Shown here piece by piece: positions 51,078 through 59,714 of a stretch of DNA of 64,000 nucleotides (positions within the stretch are counted from its first letter, which is position 1; every line of letters starts with the position of its first letter). Source of the stretch: Spartinivicinus marinus (lineage in GTDB: Bacteria; Pseudomonadota; Gammaproteobacteria; Pseudomonadales; Zooshikellaceae). The translations under genes and the position numbers were made by a program. Location: NCBI RefSeq assembly GCF_026309355.1, contig NZ_JAPJZK010000001.1, positions 6,282,501 to 6,346,500 of the forward strand. Reading direction: 5' to 3'. The notes under the pieces were generated by a model, which saw nothing but the letters and a program-made list of their open reading frames with translations, did not search any database and was not told where the DNA came from.

Positions 51078-51821
51078 CTAATCAATTGCTCTAATAATGC
51101 GCGAAAAAATCATAAGAAAGAGACTGAATAAAATAAATAAACTTAAAATACCAGGCTCAGAGACACTAATGGGGTTACTCACATCAACCGTACCGTTAAA
51201 GTAAAAAGTGGTATTAGCATCTGTGCTCGTTTGACTTAATCCACCAACATCCAACAAGCTAGTAATAAAAGTACCTGTCCATTTGGCTCCGGCTACTAAA
51301 TCTCCTAAATCAAAGCCTAATGCCAGCGATACATCGTCCTCTGCACCTGCTGCCACGGTGTTGGTATTATCGAGTACACCAGCCAGTAAATTGTCAAAAA
51401 TATCCCCAAAAGAATAACCAGGTTCGTCAATTTCCCAACTATCTGGCAAATTATCGGTAGCACCTACGCCATTAACACTGACTAACGCACCTGACTCATT
51501 AAAAAAAGTATTCAGGGCTTGATCAATTTCAGCATCAAGAAAAACAAATAGCTTCGTGTCTTTAAGTGCAGCGCCCGTATTATTGGCAAAATTCCAGGTA
51601 ATATTACCTATCCCATCATTATTCAATTGGTCAGTCACATCAACCGTAATGCCTGTGCCAATGAAATCATTATCACCGGCGCCAATATGGTTGTACTGTA
51701 GTGATTGAGCATTTAATGAGGAAGAATGTAAAAACACGCTATAGTCTTGAATAACAAGCGCATAGGCAGGATAAGTCACTAACGCCAATAATGTAGTGAA
51801 TAAAGCACTGAGTTTTTTCAT
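51078..51821 (-). CDS. PEP-CTERM-like (SEP variant) exported protein
   Basis: 247 aa. It has a signal peptide (MKKLSALFTTLLALVTYPAYA) and an acidic beta-rich body with repeated Asp/Asn turns (HIGAGDNDFIGTGITVDVTD). The C-terminal sorting-like helix VSEPGILSLFILFSLFLMIF is followed by SRIIRAID. It lies immediately upstream of the RHS toxin gene on the same strand. Function is unknown; it belongs to the same exported set as the genes at 39.7-41.9 kb. Confidence 0.82.
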   Translation of the reverse strand: MKKLSALFTTLLALVTYPAYALVIQDYSVFLHSSSLNAQSLQYNHIGAGDNDFIGTGITVDVTDQLNNDGIGNITWNFANNTGAALKDTKLFVFLDAEIDQALNTFFNESGALVSVNGVGATDNLPDSWEIDEPGYSFGDIFDNLLAGVLDNTNTVAAGAEDDVSLALGFDLGDLVAGAKWTGTFITSLLDVGGLSQTSTDANTTFYFNGTVDVSNPISVSEPGILSLFILFSLFLMIFSRIIRAID

Positions 51822-52015
51822 AATGGGAAATTCCCTTCCAAAAGTCAGGTATCTACTGTCAATTGATCAGCAAAACCGCTTTGAGTGTAGTATCAGCAAA
51901 GGAGGGGATTATAGAGTAGAAACAAGTGATACAAAAAGTAGATCTACGCAAAATGGAGCAAGCGTTCACAAAAGACAATAATTTAAAGTACGCTTACTAT
52001 TAACTGGCTAATCAG

Positions 52016-52480
52016 CTAAAGCGATGCTTCTTTATAATACTTCAAAACCAAGGGGGTAATTTGCTGTTCTGCACGCAGCTGCTTCAATGCTTCTGCCACT
52101 TTGGGCACTAAGCTCTGATGTTTTTTATGCAGATAATGATACAACGGAATATTAGCCAATGGAGGTTCAAAGATATTCACTTTGATCCCCAACCGTTCTG
52201 ATAAGTTGATTAAGTCAATACGTGGTAATACCCCAATTTCAACTCGATCTTCATTGACTAGCCTGATGACCTGCTCCATTCTTATGACTGCTGTGGTTTT
52301 CATTCCTTTGGTTCCATCCTCAACCACTTTCATTCCTCGCATTAATCTATTGAAAAGGCTTTAAACTTAACCAGTCTTTAATGGGGTGGATAATTTTTTT
52401 ACTAAAGGCAACCTGCTCAATAAAATAAACAGACTCTGGTGCCATGACTAAATTAGGATATTGTTGTTGGATATTGGCTA
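52016..52480 (-). pseudogene. truncated, frameshifted periplasmic solute-binding protein
   Basis: Remnant of an SBP_bac_3-type transporter-substrate-binding protein. The frame at 52342-52016 gives the C-terminal half, including MEQVIRLVNEDRVEIGVLPR, and YHYLHKKHQSLVPKVAEALK. Just upstream in another frame, about 52480-52358 reads VMAPESVYFIEQVAFSKKII and DWLSLKPF before a stop. The N-terminal half is missing. The frame change near 52358 and the truncation show it is broken. Confidence 0.65.
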
Positions 52481-52534
52481 CTACTTAAAGATTATTAACA
52501 AAAATATTTTTTACAGGAGTCTTGCAGATATTAA

Positions 52535-52708
52535 TTAAATTTCTTCAAGGTATTCTAAAAGATTATAACCCACAATACCGCTAATTAAACCCGGAAAAAT
52601 CCCATCTACGCCATCAAGATAAACCAATAAAAAAGCAAGTAATACAAGCCCCAGCGCAAAATAAAATAAAACCAAAAAGCACATCGCTTTTACTGTTTGC
52701 TTGCTCAT
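52535..52708 (-). CDS. small single-span or hairpin membrane protein
   Basis: 57 aa from ATG 52708, with GAAGG upstream. MSKQTVKAMCFLVLFYFALG begins a hydrophobic span of about 25 residues, and a second weaker hydrophobic stretch (GIFPGLISGIVGYNLL) follows. It ends EYLEEI. An upstream ATG at 52750 would add 14 residues. No family recognised. It is divergent from epmC. Confidence 0.55.
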   Translation of the reverse strand: MSKQTVKAMCFLVLFYFALGLVLLAFLLVYLDGVDGIFPGLISGIVGYNLLEYLEEI

Positions 52709-52850
52709 ACCTGCAACCTTCAGAATAGGTTTTAGACAACTATAGTACACTCCCTGACAATATCGATGTGCTCACTGTTTTTATTCAGGCAATTTTGCAA
52801 TAGTTAAATAATTAACCATTTTTACAAAATATACTCACTGCCAATGCATG

Positions 52851-52859
52851 TGCTATAAT
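52851..52859 (+). promoter_or_regulatory. extended -10 promoter element for epmC
   Basis: TGCTATAAT, a consensus extended -10 (TGN plus TATAAT), 46 bp upstream of the epmC ATG. No good -35 at 17 bp, as is usual for extended -10 promoters. Confidence 0.55.
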
Positions 52860-52904
52860 TCCCGGCCATTTTACTGTTGTACCAACTCCATTATTGCAAT
52901 CATC

Positions 52905-53492
52905 ATGAACAACTGTATTGAACAATTAACAACCAACACATTCTCTACGTTAGCTCAACACCAGAGTGATGATTTAGTCAGACTGTTCAACCAATGCTTT
53001 CAGCAAAGTGAAAACACAGTATTAGTGAAAGGTAATAATGAGCCTCTATATCTTCCTCAGTCTGAAACCAGCCCCTATCACCAAGTGATTTTTGCCCATG
53101 GTTTTTTTTCCAGTGCTCTTCATGAAATTGCCCACTGGTGTATTGCAGGCCCACAGCGCCGTTTATTGCTAGATTATGGCTATTGGTATCAGCCAGATGG
53201 TCGCACCCAGCAGCAACAAAAAGCCTTTGAACAAGTGGAAAGTAAGCCCCAAGCCTTGGAATGGATTTTTTCAAAAGCAGCTGGCATCCGCTTTTTTATT
53301 AGTGCCGATAACCTTTCTGGTCCTCCTATCGATACAAGCACCTTTAAGCAGGCTATTTTCCAGGAAACTATCAATTATTTAGAAACGGGGTTGCCCAAAC
53401 GTGCCCTATTATTTACTGAGCAATTATTAAGTCACTATCAACCTGGTCTAACGCTAAATAACTGTCAGTTTTCTCTGGCTGAGCTGATTTAA
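52905..53492 (+). CDS. epmC: elongation factor P hydroxylase
   Basis: 195 aa EpmC/YfcM. It hydroxylates the beta-lysylated lysine of EF-P. It contains the metal-binding H73-E74...H77 in ALHEIAHWCIAG, with RRLLLDYGYWYQPDGRT and FQETINYLETGLPKRA typical of the family. The ATG at 52905 matches the family start; the frame is open 19 codons further upstream but those residues overlap the -10 promoter region. The genes epmA/epmB/efp are not in the window. Confidence 0.93.
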   Translation: MNNCIEQLTTNTFSTLAQHQSDDLVRLFNQCFQQSENTVLVKGNNEPLYLPQSETSPYHQVIFAHGFFSSALHEIAHWCIAGPQRRLLLDYGYWYQPDGRTQQQQKAFEQVESKPQALEWIFSKAAGIRFFISADNLSGPPIDTSTFKQAIFQETINYLETGLPKRALLFTEQLLSHYQPGLTLNNCQFSLAELI

Positions 53493-53542
53493 ACCTGTGA
53501 CTTATTGAGTAGCAGCATGCTCTAAGGCGACTACCAGTGTCT

Positions 53543-54667
53543 ATGCTGGAAATACCAATAGTCCACAACAATACACAGTGGTTCTGTAATTTGTGCAACA
53601 GATTATTAATGACAGTTGGGTTATTGCTCGTCACATTGTTTGTATCCAGCTGTAACCAGCAGCCCAGCACCCAATCTATGATGGAAAACTACCTTAGTCG
53701 TGTTGCCAGAACCCTAGATATTGATAATAAATCGCCTCAACCAGCTCCACTTAAGCTAAATCTGGATAAACGAATCCTGAGGCTTCCTCTACCTGATGTT
53801 CGATTAGACCTGTTTGATGTACTCGCTATTACCCACTGCCAGCCACTCACCCAAAAGCTAGCAGAACGCAATAGCGCTTTGGGCAAAGTGATGGCTACCA
53901 CCCATCGGTTTATATTTGAGGTAACACTACTTGAAGCTATCAATCAATGCCTAGCCCACCCCGAAACCCAAAGTGACAATCAATTGGTTAAGCAACTTCT
54001 ACTCTGGCAACAACAAAAAAACGCCGCTCTACCCGCCACCCTATGGAACAACCTATTTGCTACAGATGAGATGCTGTTGTCACTCAGCTTCAGTACCCTA
54101 CCATTAGCACCCAATGAGCCTCGTGCCGAAGGAACTATTGCAGCGTTAACCTTTTTTACAGCTCAAGCTAAGCACATGCCAGATAAACTAGCACACCTTG
54201 CACCGCAACCTACCTGGGATCAGCACTTTCAGCAGCTGTATCAACGCCGTTATGTAGGTGAACTCAGCCAAGCGACTCAGTTGGCTATCGCCAGTTTAAC
54301 CACCGTCAGCCATTGGCTGGAGCAACAACAAAAAACACGACCACTTTGCCCCCAAAACACGCCAACACCCAGAGCAAGAATTTTACACACCGTTTTCAAA
54401 AAATTTTACATTGGAGAAGTTCAGCCTTACTTGGCTCACCTAAACCAGTTACAAATTGAATGGCAGCAAGTTATGCAACGATTATTGCAACAGCTTTCAA
54501 CTCAATCGATTCATCCAACCTGGCTTCAGTTTGAACGCCAACTGATAGGGCAGCCAAACCAGCCCGCGTTACAATTTATTTTGTTTAAACAAGCAACAAA
54601 ACGCCATGCCAGAGCCTGGGAGCAACTATTACAACAATGTCGATTAATGCCACAGCTAAGTGTTTGA
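53543..54667 (+). CDS. DUF3080-family lipoprotein
   Basis: 374 aa. The lipobox is LFVSSC (signal peptide NRLLMTVGLLLVTLFVSSC). The mature part begins NQQPSTQSMMENYLSRVART, as in DUF3080 proteins. CQPLTQKLAERNSALGKV and THRFIFEVTLLEAI are family-like. It is probably anchored in the outer membrane. The start is uncertain: ATG 53543 gives a positively charged n-region, while ATG 53609 would leave a signal peptide without a basic residue. It is in tandem with epmC. Function unknown. Confidence 0.78.
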   Translation: MLEIPIVHNNTQWFCNLCNRLLMTVGLLLVTLFVSSCNQQPSTQSMMENYLSRVARTLDIDNKSPQPAPLKLNLDKRILRLPLPDVRLDLFDVLAITHCQPLTQKLAERNSALGKVMATTHRFIFEVTLLEAINQCLAHPETQSDNQLVKQLLLWQQQKNAALPATLWNNLFATDEMLLSLSFSTLPLAPNEPRAEGTIAALTFFTAQAKHMPDKLAHLAPQPTWDQHFQQLYQRRYVGELSQATQLAIASLTTVSHWLEQQQKTRPLCPQNTPTPRARILHTVFKKFYIGEVQPYLAHLNQLQIEWQQVMQRLLQQLSTQSIHPTWLQFERQLIGQPNQPALQFILFKQATKRHARAWEQLLQQCRLMPQLSV

Positions 54668-54923
54668 AACTTTGATTGCTTTTTTATGATCCAAATTGTA
54701 ACGTAATTATTACTATTAAAAGATAGGCTTGCATTTAGCCATAAGTCAACTGGTATTGTCTTTGCTTACAGTACTAGTGGCGCAACTCGCAGTGATTTGC
54801 TAGGGCAGTCAGTCACTAACTATACTGAAACTGTAGTAGCAAGCCAGAGTGAGGTTGTAGCTAACCTGCAGGGAAGCAGTATTAGGCCAGTCAGTCACTC
54901 TTTGCAGCAGGATGAGGTCTTTT

Positions 54924-55619
54924 ATGCGTACCTTCCAAGCCAAAAAGCCCAGCGAAAATGTCATTGATATCTTCACCCGCCAACCTGTCGCTAATCAGGA
55001 TTCCCGAAAAGTCATTCGCCTTGCACCTGAATTAGATGGTCTTGAAATGCTGTACAGCAATGACTCCAATCCTAATAAGCTGTTCAGCATGAAAATTCTC
55101 TGCTGGGCATTACGGGCAAATGGCGAAGTAGTGGCCATGGTCCCCTGGCTTAATGATATTGTCAGTTGTGACGAATTAAATGACCCCCTTAACGGCCATT
55201 GGGAGGGCTATTACGATGCAGGGATTGACGAAATATTTTTTGAGGCACCTCTACATAAAATTGTTGAGCTGGAAAGTTCTGCCGAATATTATGAGGCCTC
55301 ATTCGAAAAAGCTGACGATGTCGTGCATGAACTTCCGGATAATATTGGTACCCATGCCATTATTACCTACAATAACTTTGCCAGCTTTTCTTTGGTAGAA
55401 GTCATCAGTTGGCGTCTTTTACACAACGGTCGCATTCACGCGATGATAATTGATGATAATAAAGTGGAGTCAACCCCCGTCTTACCAGGTGATCCTTGCT
55501 TATTTGCAGCGCAAAATCACCCAGGATTTAAGTACTTTTTTCATCACCGCATTGCCAATAAAATTAAATCGAATGACCCAGAAGCCATGGCTGCCTTTTC
55601 ATTATTGGTAGACACATAA
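54924..55619 (+). CDS. conserved hypothetical protein
   Basis: 231 aa, soluble, no signal peptide. It opens MRTFQAKKPSENVIDIFTRQ. The body has ILCWALRANGEVVAMVPWLN, HWEGYYDAGIDEIFFEAPLH and a matching second half ISWRLLHNGRIHAMIIDDNK. These suggest two related beta-rich halves (CWALRANGEVVAM and SWRLLHNGRIHAM), perhaps an internal duplication. ATG 54924 is preferred, with GAGG seven bases upstream. Function unknown. Confidence 0.75.
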   Translation: MRTFQAKKPSENVIDIFTRQPVANQDSRKVIRLAPELDGLEMLYSNDSNPNKLFSMKILCWALRANGEVVAMVPWLNDIVSCDELNDPLNGHWEGYYDAGIDEIFFEAPLHKIVELESSAEYYEASFEKADDVVHELPDNIGTHAIITYNNFASFSLVEVISWRLLHNGRIHAMIIDDNKVESTPVLPGDPCLFAAQNHPGFKYFFHHRIANKIKSNDPEAMAAFSLLVDT

Positions 55620-55621
55620 GC

Positions 55622-55639
55622 GTATTAAAATTTTAATAC
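55622..55639. repeat. 18-bp perfect palindrome
   Basis: GTATTAAAATTTTAATAC is fully self-complementary and lies directly after the stop codon at 55619. It may be a protein site or part of the transcript end. Confidence 0.5.
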
Positions 55640-55674
55640 TATCGAATAATCACGTCACTTTCAGGAACGACAAA

Positions 55675-55703
55675 GGCTAAATAAATAGTATTTAGCCTTT
55701 TTT
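55675..55703 (+). terminator. terminator downstream of the 54924 gene, overlapping the tusA stop
   Basis: Perfect 9-bp stem GGCTAAATA / TATTTAGCC, 5-nt loop, then six T. The minus-strand tusA stop codon lies inside the hairpin. Confidence 0.75.
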
Positions 55704-55925
55704 AATATAGTAATAATACTTTTGTTCCCGCTCATCCTGGGCCACTAAGTCATGATTTAAGAACGCACAGAATTTAGGAATATCACGTGTAGTTGAAGGG
55801 TCTGTTGCAACCACTTCCAGTACATCACCTGCATTAATATCACGAATTTTATTATGCAGTAACATCACTGGCTCAGGACAACACAGCCCAGAGGTGTCCA
55901 ATTGAAAGTCTGCTTTAATAGCCAT
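55692..55925 (-). CDS. tusA: TusA-family sulfur carrier protein
   Basis: 77 aa, the usual TusA length. The active-site motif is GLCCPEPVM with reactive Cys16 (CPEP), and the rest ([21 protein letters not shown]) fits the fold. It relays persulfide sulfur for tRNA 2-thiouridine or related pathways. ATG 55925 is chosen on family length. It lies 83 bp downstream of the MaoC-like gene on the same strand. Confidence 0.93.
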   Translation of the reverse strand: MAIKADFQLDTSGLCCPEPVMLLHNKIRDINAGDVLEVVATDPSTTRDIPKFCAFLNHDLVAQDEREQKYYYYIKKG

Positions 55926-56008
55926 AGTCACTCTATCTTCAGCGTCAATAATCGTGGACTCATAGTGTAACAATAATTGAGTTAAGGAACACGAGAAATA
56001 GGCAGGCG

Positions 56009-56950
56009 TTAGCAGGATACAACTTTTGCACTTATAACCGGCACCTGTTGGCAAGGTGTTGTTAACTGAAAGCTATAGCCTCTAGGGTTTTGCAGGCCAA
56101 ACAAGTCAACTTTACTACCATTGTAAACCGGCCCACCAAACTGTGCTTCCAGCAAAAAAGGCTGAGGAGGTAAAGGAAAATGGGCAATAGCTGCGGCCAA
56201 CAACCATAGCTCTTGCACAACATCCCGCCGATAACCCATCATCCGTGCCAATAAAGAAGAGACATAAAGGGGATGGTAATCACCTGAAATACGCGCAAAC
56301 TGCCTGCCCATATCCACAGGTACATACCAGTAGCCAACTTTCAACAATTGGGAGTTTTGATGACACTGTTGCTGACGAAAGGCTTCTGTCAGTTTTTGTC
56401 GTCCCAGACTCACAAACCCTACTTCAGCTTGCCAAATAATTTCCTCTTGGATCATGGCATTTATTAACAAAGTTACCTGGCAGCCTAACGCAGATGGCTC
56501 TACTGCTGTTAAAAAAAACTTAAAATCAATCGCTGTTTGCTTATGCAAATATTTTTTCGCTAAAACCCGAATCCACGCCAGCCGGGTGGTCAATAAGGAT
56601 AAAGGCAGGTTATCCCCTTGTAACAGTTGCATCTGTATCGGGGCTGTTAGTGACAACCAATACAAAGGCGGAATTTCATGACTATACCAACCTCTATCAC
56701 CTAAAAACGCAACATCGGTCACCAGGTTAACCCCACAAATGTCGGCATATGCCGTTAGGTTTTGCTGATCAAGCTGCACATTTGCCCAACTAGCTCGTAT
56801 CCCAGGAATGTTGGCTTCTTTTGAGTCAGGGATCCAGTGCTGCCAATGCAGTTTGGCGTATGTCCAAGGATATAAGGGTTCTAAAGAGGAAGAGGCAATA
56901 TGAATAGATTGCGAATACTGCGGCATTAACACTAACTCAAATAACTGCAA
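56009..56950 (-). CDS. MaoC-like hot-dog dehydratase-domain protein
   Basis: 313 aa. The C-terminal half resembles MaoC-type (R)-hydratases: [20 protein letters not shown] holds the G-D-x-x-P-hydratase-like motif, then [20 protein letters not shown] and [19 protein letters not shown]. The N-terminal half is probably a second hot-dog. It may act on acyl-CoA/ACP thioesters; the substrate is unknown. The start is TTG 56950 (AAGG upstream) or ATG 56926. There is no clear operon partner. Confidence 0.75.
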   Translation of the reverse strand: MQLFELVLMPQYSQSIHIASSSLEPLYPWTYAKLHWQHWIPDSKEANIPGIRASWANVQLDQQNLTAYADICGVNLVTDVAFLGDRGWYSHEIPPLYWLSLTAPIQMQLLQGDNLPLSLLTTRLAWIRVLAKKYLHKQTAIDFKFFLTAVEPSALGCQVTLLINAMIQEEIIWQAEVGFVSLGRQKLTEAFRQQQCHQNSQLLKVGYWYVPVDMGRQFARISGDYHPLYVSSLLARMMGYRRDVVQELWLLAAAIAHFPLPPQPFLLEAQFGGPVYNGSKVDLFGLQNPRGYSFQLTTPCQQVPVISAKVVSC

Positions 56951-57176
56951 AAAATACCTTATCTATACAATTAGCACAGCCTCCTATTGATTACCAACTA
57001 TTGACTGTATTTATGTCATAATTCTTCAAGCATTTTTCATAATGAAATACTACACTGGCGGTAAGTGTTATTGTCAGCTCTTATTAATTTATCCACACTA
57101 CAAAAATAGGCCATTGCAATATTTATGAGCGCAGTCGTTTTGTAATAGTCTAAAAAAACAGCAAAGATAATAATCC

Positions 57177-57458
57177 ATGATTAAAGTCATTATTGAACGG
57201 GTGGTAGACAACGACTTAGTTGGTCATTATGAAACTTTCGTGAAACAAACCTTTCAAGCAGTGGTTCAAGCGCCTGGTTTTGTAGGCTGTGAAGCTTTAA
57301 AAAACCTACAGCAGCCTAACCACCGCTTTATCATTACGCAATGGGACAATGTACAATCCTGGCAAAACTGGCAGCATTCGGAAACTCGACAGTCTTTGGT
57401 TGCTAACATTCAGCCCATGTTATTACATGAAGAAAAAGTGGTTATCCTGAGTGACTAG
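57177..57458 (+). CDS. antibiotic biosynthesis monooxygenase-family (ABM) protein
   Basis: 93 aa, single ABM ferredoxin-like domain. It opens MIKVIIERVVDNDLVGHYE and has PGFVGCEAL, FIITQWDNVQSWQNWQHSE. Such small dimers act as heme-degrading or quinol monooxygenases, or have unknown roles. It is divergent from the MaoC-like gene and convergent with rlmM. Confidence 0.88.
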   Translation: MIKVIIERVVDNDLVGHYETFVKQTFQAVVQAPGFVGCEALKNLQQPNHRFIITQWDNVQSWQNWQHSETRQSLVANIQPMLLHEEKVVILSD

Positions 57459-57482
57459 TGCAACTCTCCATAGCCATCTCTA

Positions 57483-58544
57483 TTAAGGACCTATATAGAC
57501 TGTCACTTCTTCCCGGTCATGATACAGCTGCCGTATTTGGATTTGATGTCTCTTTAGGTTTGCTTGGTGCAACGCTTCGGTGAGTACCGTTTTTGCATTT
57601 ACCACTGCCTGCCAACGTTGTTTCATCGGTAGCTTCAAATTAAAAACAGTGGCCTTACACCAACCATTGATTAGCCACTGAGCTATCATAGCCGTCACCC
57701 GGGCAGGCTTATCAACAATATCGCAGACTAGCCAATCAACCACTTGTTTGGGTTGATAAGTAAAACCGTCAGCCCGAACATGTTCAACCAGCCCGGTTGC
57801 CATAATGTCTTCCGCCATTGGGCCATTATCAATGGCATACACGCGCATACCACGGCGAACTAACTGCCAGGTCCAGCCACCAGGTGCTGCCCCTAAGTCT
57901 ACTGCAGTCATATCTGCAGCTAATTGCTGATCCCATTTCGCTTTGGGTATAAAGGTATGCCAAGCTTCTTCTAGCTTGAGGGTTGCTCGGCTGGGTGCCT
58001 GCTTTGGTAGCTTTAAACGCGGTATCCCCATACGCCAGGGGCTGTGATTGTTTGCAGGTGAAATACCGACCAACACACTGGTACCTGAGATAAAGAAGAC
58101 ATGTAGTGTAGGCATTTTAAGATTGTCTTTCGCTGTCAAACAGCTCGCTTTTTTCAATGCTTGAATTAAAGGCGAAGTGATTTTTCGAGTCAAAGACTGC
58201 AAAGACTTCCCATCATTAGTATCAGGCATTTCTATCTGAACGATGCCACATTGAGGTAGTTGCTTAACAGCCTCAACAATGGGGGTAACCCGATCAGTCA
58301 CTGGTAATTGATTGAGTAATGGCAAACAAGCCACCCACTGCCTGGCAAAAATCCATTGCTTAAAAGGTTGCTGCTGTAATAACAGGGCACCATCAGGCTG
58401 ATAGAGGTTGAGTAATACCCAACCTTGACGCGGCTTTGCTTTAACAAAGCCTGCCAAACCAACTGCTTCTGCTTTGGCCATAGCTTCTGCAGCACATTCA
58501 TTTTCAAAGCCTGAGCGGCAATACAACAACAATTGATTAAGCAT
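57483..58544 (-). CDS. rlmM: 23S rRNA (cytidine(2498)-2'-O)-methyltransferase
   Basis: 353 aa. An N-terminal THUMP-like domain is followed by a Rossmann methyltransferase domain. The SAM motif is VDLGAAPGGWTWQLVRRG, followed by VRADGFTYQPKQVVDWLVCD; K and E of the KDKE-type set lie downstream (FNLKLPMKQRW, REEVTVYI). The start ATG 58544 aligns MLNQLLLYCRSGFENECAAE with E. coli RlmM; ATG 58559 is possible. Confidence 0.94.
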   Translation of the reverse strand: MLNQLLLYCRSGFENECAAEAMAKAEAVGLAGFVKAKPRQGWVLLNLYQPDGALLLQQQPFKQWIFARQWVACLPLLNQLPVTDRVTPIVEAVKQLPQCGIVQIEMPDTNDGKSLQSLTRKITSPLIQALKKASCLTAKDNLKMPTLHVFFISGTSVLVGISPANNHSPWRMGIPRLKLPKQAPSRATLKLEEAWHTFIPKAKWDQQLAADMTAVDLGAAPGGWTWQLVRRGMRVYAIDNGPMAEDIMATGLVEHVRADGFTYQPKQVVDWLVCDIVDKPARVTAMIAQWLINGWCKATVFNLKLPMKQRWQAVVNAKTVLTEALHQANLKRHQIQIRQLYHDREEVTVYIGP

Positions 58545-58639
58545 GGTTGGCCAGTTCATTAATAAGGTTAGAAAAAAGCTGCCGAGTGTACTGATTATGA
58601 CGTATTACGCAAGCGACTTTGCTTTGCCGCCAACGCCCG

Positions 58640-59320
58640 TCACTCCATAAATTTAGTTTCAGCCTCCAGTTGCTGTTGGATAAAATACCTCGTCAGCTTT
58701 GCTGCAGTAGCTATATGCTGCGCTTGGGTAAAGCCAGACGCTTTTCGCGGTTTAAAATCATGATCACCATCTTCCAACCACGCCAATTGCACCTTTGCAA
58801 AATGTGGCAGCTCAGCTACTTGCTGAGCAGTACCCATTGGATCTCGGGTTCCTTGAATGAGTACGGCTGGTTTTTCTAAACCTAACAATGGTTCAACACG
58901 AGGCTGCTGATTTTTACCTCGCCCATAAAAAGGGTAACCAAACCCAATAGCCGCCACTGCTTGCTTAATCTGATTCACTGCCATCATCGCCATTCGGCCC
59001 CCCATCGACTTACCTGCCAAAAAACACGGTAATTGCAGTAATTTAGGATGCTGGGTTATTTCTGCTACCACCGTTTGCCAATGAGCAACCAGTCGATCTG
59101 CTCGATCTGGTGGTCGACGCTTACCATCATCTGTCATTTTTTGCATATAGGGAAATTCAAATCGCACAACAAAAACAGCATGCGCTTGCAACGCTGCAGC
59201 TAATGTCTCCATAAACTCACTCTGCATCCCTGCTCCTGCCCCATGCGCTAAAAAACATAAGGCAACAGGTGAGTCTGGCTGATTAAATATAACGTCACCA
59301 CAGGCAAATTTTAGTTTCAT
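58640..59320 (-). CDS. alpha/beta hydrolase (KANL3/Tex30-like)
   Basis: 226 aa. The nucleophile elbow is GKSMGGRM, with the oxyanion FLAHGAGAGMQS segment near residue 26 and the charge-relay Asp in IQGTRDPMG and His in DGDHDFKPRK. It resembles predicted alpha/beta hydrolases of the KANL3/Tex30 type. ATG 59320 follows GGAAG. Substrate unknown. It is divergent from the cco operon. Confidence 0.88.
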   Translation of the reverse strand: MKLKFACGDVIFNQPDSPVALCFLAHGAGAGMQSEFMETLAAALQAHAVFVVRFEFPYMQKMTDDGKRRPPDRADRLVAHWQTVVAEITQHPKLLQLPCFLAGKSMGGRMAMMAVNQIKQAVAAIGFGYPFYGRGKNQQPRVEPLLGLEKPAVLIQGTRDPMGTAQQVAELPHFAKVQLAWLEDGDHDFKPRKASGFTQAQHIATAAKLTRYFIQQQLEAETKFME

Positions 59321-59714
59321 TTGCTTTACTTCCAATAAGACTTACTAACAAAGCAGCTCAATGATTTATCCGACAAAAGTTGTCTTGATTTAAGTCAAAT
59401 TTACTCACTGAATACACTAATTAAAACCCGAACGAAGGCCATTGCATGTTGACAGCTAATATGGCATGCACGTATCCTCGCGGCACGCTGCCTATGTTCG
59501 ACATAAGCAGCACATTTAATAATCAGCCACTAAACTATATACACAGTATTAGCCTGGTATTAGGTCGGTGTTGTATGGGTTGTCTGACCAGCTTGTTATG
59601 GCCAACACTATTATTTAGGTTTGCTTGCTTTACAGCAAGTAGACGACGCCATACTTCCTACCGCCTCAGTGGTATTTCCACCCCTACTCCGCGTTTAGTG
59701 ATGGAACCTGTAAC
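59321..59714. other. upstream region of ccoN
   Basis: 394 bp between the divergent hydrolase and ccoN. It holds the FNR/Anr-type site listed separately. A 90-codon plus-strand frame at 59446-59718 has no recognisable protein features and is taken as mRNA leader. Confidence 0.4.
59385..59398 (+). promoter_or_regulatory. FNR/Anr-type box upstream of ccoNOQP
   Basis: TTGATTTAAGTCAA matches the FNR/Anr consensus TTGAT-N4-ATCAA at nine of ten defined bases. It is 330 bp upstream of ccoN. A -10-like TACACT at 59413-59418 fits activation from near -40. Low-oxygen induction of the cbb3 oxidase by this regulator is well known in relatives. Confidence 0.75.

Noticed and set aside
39661-51821. Looked for an exosortase or a T6SS VgrG/PAAR gene near the RHS and PEP-CTERM genes
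   Set aside because: None found in the window.
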